10,569 bases of DNA from Gammaproteobacteria bacterium. GTDB lineage: Bacteria > Pseudomonadota > Gammaproteobacteria > JAABTG01. Positions 6,936 to 10,569 of the stretch are shown here, piece after piece. The position numbers and the translations under genes were made by a program. The stretch lies in assembly GCA_030066245.1 (NCBI GenBank), contig JASJBY010000087.1, forward strand, positions 1 to 10,569, given 5' to 3'. Below the pieces are notes generated by a model, which saw only the letters and a program-made list of their open reading frames with translations, was not told the DNA's origin and did no database searches. Each line of letters begins with the position of its first letter. The first letter of the stretch is position 1.

Positions 6936-7253
6936 ATGGACAATCCACCGCTGCCGCCCGCGGATGAGGACAGCACCCTGACCGCCAACGCGCTTAAAGC
7001 GATGGCGCACCCCGTACGCTGGCGAATCCTCTGTACGCTAGGGAATCGGGAACTGTCGGTTGGTGAAATCGTAGAGAAGATCGGCACATCCCAGAGCAAC
7101 ATCTCTCAACACTTGGAGCAGCTCAGGGACAAACATATCGTCACCTCACGCAAGGAAGCCAATCGCATTTACTACCGGATACGCAACGACCAGCTGCTGA
7201 CGCTCATCGGCACCATGCGTCGTGTCCTCTGCCCCGCCAACCTGGACGAGTAA
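6936..7253 (+). CDS. ArsR-family repressor of the YgaV/BigR/SqrR persulfide-sensor type
   Basis: 105 residues, a usual ArsR/SmtB length. After a loose N-terminus come AMAHPVRWRILCTL (22-35), the winged-helix recognition part SVGEIVEKIGTSQSNISQHL (41-60) and the wing with YYRIRND (79-85). The only cysteines are C33 (ILCTL) and C99 (VLCP), 66 residues apart. From family knowledge, E. coli YgaV has cysteines in LLILCML and NVYCP, and SqrR and BigR carry a pair with the same 66-residue spacing that forms a polysulfide bridge and releases DNA. This gene matches both contexts. No metal-binding CxC motif of ArsR/SmtB metal sensors is seen. Predicted role: a DNA-bound repressor of sulfide or reactive-sulfur genes, relieved by persulfides. 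No sqr, persulfide dioxygenase or rhodanese gene is in the window, so targets are unknown and could include the upstream two-component genes. Confidence 0.88.
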   Translation: MDNPPLPPADEDSTLTANALKAMAHPVRWRILCTLGNRELSVGEIVEKIGTSQSNISQHLEQLRDKHIVTSRKEANRIYYRIRNDQLLTLIGTMRRVLCPANLDE

Positions 7254-7280
7254 GCGCGCCGGGAGCGTCCAGCTGCAAAG

Positions 7281-7295
7281 CCCCGAGCGGCGGGG
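7281..7295. terminator. Weak hairpin between convergent ArsR and rnd genes
   Basis: CCCCG and CGGGG pair around a five-base loop, 28 bases past the ArsR stop and 36 bases past the rnd stop on the other strand. On the minus strand it is followed by CTTTGC, a very short T-run, so it suits rnd better than ArsR. A competing hairpin GGGG-TGA-CCCC at 7292-7302 overlaps it. Position between convergent genes is the main support. Confidence 0.4.
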
Positions 7296-7330
7296 TGACC
7301 CCAGGAAAGGCAACGTCAGTCAGACGCCCT

Positions 7331-8500
7331 TCACGGCTGGCGTACAACAGCATTCAGCGCGCCGTTCTCGACCACGAGCGCCAGCTCTCCCCGCAGCAGG
7401 GCCAGCAAGTCCCGGCCCACCATGTCCAGCCGCCAACCATGCAGGACCGGCAATTCCCGGTCCCCCGCCACCAGTTGCTCCAGTTCCTTACGCCCGGCTA
7501 TGACGCCCGGGTTCAGACAGGTGGTCGCACCGCGCATGCTCACCAGAGTCACGAGGGCGTCCACGAGAGCGCTCTGCCCCGGGTTGAGTCGCACGCTCCT
7601 CCTCGGTGAGGGAGGCTGGCCCTCGGGCGGCGTTCGCCTGGCCTGATCAATGGTCTCCAGCACCGATTCTCCGTGCCGAGCCAGAAAGCGGTCGCTCAGT
7701 CCCCTTACCTCACCCAGCTGCTGCTTCGTCTCCGGCAACAGACGGGCCACGTCGAGAAGGCAGTCGTCGCGAATCAGCCAGTTGCGAGGCCGATTCGTCC
7801 TGCGCGCCGTCCGCTCTCGCCAAGCGGCAAGGGCCTGGAGCACTGAAAGCCGCTCCCCCGCGAGCCGCTCCACACCGCGCACGCGGCGCCAGGCCTGCGC
7901 CGGGTCGGCCTCATACCGGCGCGGGTCCGACAGTGCGGCGAAGTCCTCTTCGAGCCAGCTCAAACGCCTTTTGTCAGCCAGTGTTCCGCGCAGGCGAGGG
8001 TAGAGCTGAGCCAGATAGCGCACGTCATCGGCCGCGTATGACATCTGTCCGGGCGACAGGGGACGCCGGGTCCAGTCCGCCCGGGTATGGGCCTTGCTCA
8101 GCTTCACGCCCAGCATGCTGGAGACGAGCGCCGCGTAACCCGTCTGCTCGGGAAAACCCAGCAACGGTGCAGCCACCTGGGTGTCGAAAATCGTCTTGGG
8201 CACTTCGCCGCGCAGGTAGTAGAAAATCTCCAGATCCTGAACCGCCGCGTGCATGACTTTCGTGACGGCGGGGTCGAAAACGATGGCGAGCAAACAGTCG
8301 AGATCCTCCAGCGCCAGGGGGTCCACGCAGGCCACGACATCCGCTGCCGCCACCTGGATCAGGCAAAGCCTGGAGAAGAAGGTCTTATCGCGCTGAAACT
8401 CCGTGTCGAGAGCCAACCAATCAACACCTGCAAGGCGCTCGCAAAGCCGCCGCAGGGCTTCGGGATTATCCACATAGTCATAGGGACGCTGGGTGCTCAT
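7331..8500 (-). CDS. rnd: Ribonuclease D
   Basis: 389 residues, close to the usual 370-390. The DEDDy 3'-5' exonuclease domain is complete: Exo I LDTEFQRDKT with D32 and E34, Exo II with D89 (HAAVQDLEIF) and Exo III YAADD with Y155 and D159. A first HRDC domain follows at about 210-290, and a second, more divergent one at about 305-380. RNase D uses two metal ions to trim 3' ends of tRNA precursors and other small RNAs in the cytoplasm. The ATG at 8500 has no Shine-Dalgarno. An extended -10 element sits eight bases upstream, so the mRNA may be nearly leaderless. The gene converges on the ArsR gene, with 77 bases between. Confidence 0.95.
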   Translation of the reverse strand: MSTQRPYDYVDNPEALRRLCERLAGVDWLALDTEFQRDKTFFSRLCLIQVAAADVVACVDPLALEDLDCLLAIVFDPAVTKVMHAAVQDLEIFYYLRGEVPKTIFDTQVAAPLLGFPEQTGYAALVSSMLGVKLSKAHTRADWTRRPLSPGQMSYAADDVRYLAQLYPRLRGTLADKRRLSWLEEDFAALSDPRRYEADPAQAWRRVRGVERLAGERLSVLQALAAWRERTARRTNRPRNWLIRDDCLLDVARLLPETKQQLGEVRGLSDRFLARHGESVLETIDQARRTPPEGQPPSPRRSVRLNPGQSALVDALVTLVSMRGATTCLNPGVIAGRKELEQLVAGDRELPVLHGWRLDMVGRDLLALLRGELALVVENGALNAVVRQP

Positions 8501-8504
8501 GAAG

Positions 8505-8526
8505 AGCCAGCATATCAGGCCTGGCT
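8505..8526 (-). promoter_or_regulatory. Candidate rnd promoter inside an inverted repeat
   Basis: On the minus strand the site reads AGCCAG-N10-CTGGCT, a perfect 6+6 inverted repeat. It contains TGATATGCT (8509-8517), an extended -10 (TGnTATnnT form). The -10 ends eight bases before the rnd ATG, which would put the transcription start at or within two bases of the start codon. No good -35 is seen, as is tolerated with extended -10 promoters. A repressor on the flanking repeat would block the polymerase. This rests on motif inspection only. Confidence 0.35.
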
Positions 8527-8681
8527 GCGAACGGGGAGCGCCTCACTGGAACGATCCCTGCCGACCCTTGTTCCGATCTCAGACACCCTGCGCCTGCTGA
8601 CGGCAAAGACCCGATGGATGAGGCCGCCAGCATCGATGTCAATAAGGTTGCGCGCCACGAACGGCAATAGACCGCACGGCA

Positions 8682-8987
8682 TTGTCGTGGCTGTTACCTG
8701 TCGTCGGCGCCGAATCTGTGCTGCGCTGGCTGCCCCGGGGCACGCACCGGTGGCGCCGCGCTCCAAAGTCGGCCGAGCTGGATGTTCTTCTGGCCCGTGG
8801 CGATTTGCAGATCAAGCGCAGAAGCGGTGTGCGTTTCTACCCGAACACGAGGCGTTTATCCATGACGGGTATTGTGGGGGTGCACTACATGCTTTTTGCG
8901 GCCAAACCAGACGGGTCGGCGGCAGGCATGGAAGATGTCAGGCGCGCCCAAGTGGCAGCCAGGGTGCAGCGCGGAGTCGGGGGGTAG
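8682..8987 (+). CDS. Doubtful hypothetical ORF (101 codons, TTG start)
   Basis: The frame opens after a stop at 8643 and has only a TTG as a possible early start, with no ribosome-binding site. The product is basic (segment DLQIKRRSGVRFYPNTRRL in the middle) and matches no family I know. Third codon positions look GC-rich, as in the true genes here, which is mild support. It ends 7 bases before the convergent peptidase stop. It could be a fragment of an older gene or chance. Confidence 0.2.
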   Translation: MSWLLPVVGAESVLRWLPRGTHRWRRAPKSAELDVLLARGDLQIKRRSGVRFYPNTRRLSMTGIVGVHYMLFAAKPDGSAAGMEDVRRAQVAARVQRGVGG

Positions 8988-8995
8988 GATACCCC
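8981..8995. terminator. Small hairpin at the 3' end of the peptidase gene
   Basis: GGGGTA-GGA-TACCCC, a perfect 6-base-pair stem with a three-base loop that abuts the peptidase stop codon on the minus strand. No T-run follows in either direction, so termination would be weak or factor-dependent. Confidence 0.35.
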
Positions 8996-10569
8996 TAATC
9001 GCGGGACGCTGGCGTCACCTTCAGCGGCGTCCGCCGCCCCTGCCTGTCCACCACGATGTCCAACGACTCGCCCACCTTGGCGGCGTTGAGAGCGTAGGTG
9101 TAGTCGTAGATGTTCTCAATTTTGCGCCCGGCGAGCTCCACGATTACATCCCCGCTGCGCAAGCCTCCTTTCTCGGCGGGTCCGCCTTTTGCCACGCCGT
9201 TCAGTCGCACGCCGCGCACACCCGAATCCCCGTACTCCGGAATGGTCCCCAAATAGGCCCGCAGGTTTCTACGGCTGGCGGTTGCCGCAGGTTGTTCCAT
9301 GGCCACGTAATCAGGGGCAGTGTCGGATACCGCTAAGCCGCGGGCCATCAGGGCCATGAGGCGGGCGATGCGGGCTGCTCCCTCGTAGTTGAGACTGTCG
9401 GGCGTATCCCGTGGTGTGTTGTACTCAGGGTGCGCTCCGGTGAAGGCGTTGAGAACAGGCACGCCCTTCAGATAAAAGGAAGTGGCGTCGGTGGGCAAAT
9501 AGCTGTCGCTCTGGGGCACCACGGGCAGGCCCAGGGGTGCATTTCGGCGTTCCAGCTCGCCGCTCCACTGGGTGCTGGAACCCATGCCCTGCAGGTACAG
9601 GCTCTTGCGCAATCGACCGATCATGTCCAGGTTCAGATAGGCGCCGACGTGCGGTGCGAGTGGCCTCTCCGCGGAGTCGGCGCCGTCGACAAGCGCACCT
9701 GCATAGTGCCCCGAGCCCAGAAGTCCCAGCTCCTCGCCGGTCCAGGCAGCGAACACGATGTTCCGCTTCAGCTCAAGCTTGCCGCGTGCCTTCAGGTCCG
9801 CGAGATATTGTGCTATCTCCAGCATACCGGCAACGCCGGACGCATTGTCGTCTGCGCCGGGGTGAACCTGCCCCTGGGCTTCGTCCCCCGCCAGCGAGTC
9901 CATACCGTCGCCTATGTGGTCCACATGGGCCCCCAGCACCACGGCCGGGGCTCCGTCGGCTTCGTTGGCGGGCAGTCGCCCCAGCACGTTACGGGCAGTG
10001 CGCTTCTCCTGGCGTACGTCCAGACGACCCTGCAGCATCACGCTGGGAATTAAGAATCCGGCTTCCGGCTCGCCGGTGTCCAGGCTGTCCTGTATAGCTT
10101 TGAGAGTCTTGCCACTGCTCCCCAACAGTTGGTTGCCGACGGCGTCCGTCACCGAGACGGCGGGCAGACCGGCGCCGGCCGGGACGGCATCGAAGCGCAG
10201 CTTCACCAGCGGATCGCGGGCTTTTGCGTTGGGGCCGCTGACGACAACCAGTCCGCGGGCACCCTTGTCGCGTGCGAGCATGGCCTTGTAACGCAGGCCG
10301 GCGTAGCCGGCGAGATGCTGCCTATGCTCAGGGCTTATCTCTTCGGGCAAGTAGCGAAACACCATGACCCACTTGTCCGACACGTCCAGGTCCCGATATG
10401 AGTCGTAGGCTGGAAAGCGGTCGGAGGCCGGGGCAGCAATCCCGTAGCCCGCAAACATCACCTGGGCCGGCATTGCATCTCCGTTGGCCGTGAACGGTAG
10501 GGGCCGCCAGTCCACATCTACGGCCAAATCGTGCGATCGCCCGGCAGCCGTCAGAGTGAGTCGGTTGCG
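8995..10569 (-). CDS. M28-family zinc aminopeptidase with PA and PDZ domains, N-terminus cut by window edge
   Basis: 524 codons are visible. The frame stays open through the right edge, so a TTG at 10527 is not the real start. Residue numbers count from the right edge. First comes a PA domain (about 25-150: VMFAGYGIAAP, GARGLVVVSG), then the M28 peptidase (about 195-415) and a C-terminal PDZ (about 435-520: GGLRSGDVIVELAGRKI). Zinc and catalytic residues look complete: H215 and D217 in GAHVDHIG, the bridging Asp in GADDNASG (near 240), the Glu pair 279-280 in TGEELG, D315 in LNLDMIG and H380 in AHPEYNTP. Such enzymes remove N-terminal residues from peptides and are usually exported; the signal peptide would lie outside the window. 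The PA domain may shape substrate access and the PDZ may bind C-termini. Substrate is unknown. Confidence 0.92.
   Translation of the reverse strand, partial: RNRLTLTAAGRSHDLAVDVDWRPLPFTANGDAMPAQVMFAGYGIAAPASDRFPAYDSYRDLDVSDKWVMVFRYLPEEISPEHRQHLAGYAGLRYKAMLARDKGARGLVVVSGPNAKARDPLVKLRFDAVPAGAGLPAVSVTDAVGNQLLGSSGKTLKAIQDSLDTGEPEAGFLIPSVMLQGRLDVRQEKRTARNVLGRLPANEADGAPAVVLGAHVDHIGDGMDSLAGDEAQGQVHPGADDNASGVAGMLEIAQYLADLKARGKLELKRNIVFAAWTGEELGLLGSGHYAGALVDGADSAERPLAPHVGAYLNLDMIGRLRKSLYLQGMGSSTQWSGELERRNAPLGLPVVPQSDSYLPTDATSFYLKGVPVLNAFTGAHPEYNTPRDTPDSLNYEGAARIARLMALMARGLAVSDTAPDYVAMEQPAATASRRNLRAYLGTIPEYGDSGVRGVRLNGVAKGGPAEKGGLRSGDVIVELAGRKIENIYDYTYALNAAKVGESLDIVVDRQGRRTPLKVTPASRD

Larger units (their letters stand above)
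8501..8994. other. 494-base gap between rnd and the M28 peptidase gene
   Basis: The right end of the gap lies just past the peptidase stop, and the left end is the upstream region of rnd, so it should hold the rnd promoter. I see an inverted repeat with a -10-like element at 8505-8526, a weak plus-strand ORF at 8682-8987 and a small hairpin at 8981-8995. A minus-strand frame of 83 codons (8515-8766) is also open but shows no domain. No tRNA or mobile element is seen. The region may hold a decayed or lineage-specific gene. Confidence 0.6.

Noticed and set aside
8087..8998. 303-codon plus-strand ORF running from rnd across the gap
   Set aside because: Its first half is antisense to the RNase D exonuclease motifs, and the rest shows no domain or plausible start.
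10525..10527. TTG at 10527 as start of the M28 peptidase
   Set aside because: The frame remains open to the window edge and the PA domain would lack its N-terminal part and the expected export signal; the gene is simply cut.

Overview
The window is high-GC DNA from a proteobacterium. The fused 23S rRNA methyltransferase RlmKL and a classical RNase D both point to the gammaproteobacteria. A YgaV/SqrR/BigR-like ArsR repressor would fit a lineage that handles reduced sulfur. I cannot name a genus. There are no tRNA or rRNA genes, insertion sequences, CRISPR arrays or phage genes. It looks like ordinary chromosome, with one signalling cluster that deserves attention.

Layout. Left edge: a MoxR-type AAA+ ATPase on the minus strand, cut by the window start. 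Positions 1016-1433: a 418-base divergent gap with two strong hairpins, a nested inverted repeat and a 48-codon ORF. That ORF's stop overlaps the TTG start of rlmKL. Positions 1434-7253, plus strand: rlmKL, then 21 bases later a membrane-bound hybrid histidine kinase, then (4-base ATGA overlap) a REC-PAS response regulator without an output domain, then after 52 bases holding a hairpin, a small ArsR-family repressor. Positions 7331-8500, minus strand: rnd, convergent with the ArsR gene. Positions 8501-8994: a gap with one weak ORF. Positions 8995 to the right edge, minus strand: a PA/M28/PDZ zinc aminopeptidase cut at its N-terminus.

How the genes may work together. The kinase has a Cache-like extracytoplasmic sensor, an HK core and a receiver. 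The next gene supplies a second receiver joined to a PAS domain. No HPt, DNA-binding, GGDEF or second kinase domain is present, so the partner completing the relay must lie elsewhere or signalling must be by protein contact. The ArsR protein has two cysteines 66 residues apart, in the same two sequence contexts as the persulfide sensors YgaV, BigR and SqrR. The cluster may therefore join a membrane-sensing relay to a reactive-sulfur repressor; this is inference from adjacency and motifs. The other genes (rRNA modification, tRNA processing, peptidase, MoxR ATPase) are housekeeping or general-purpose and have no evident link.
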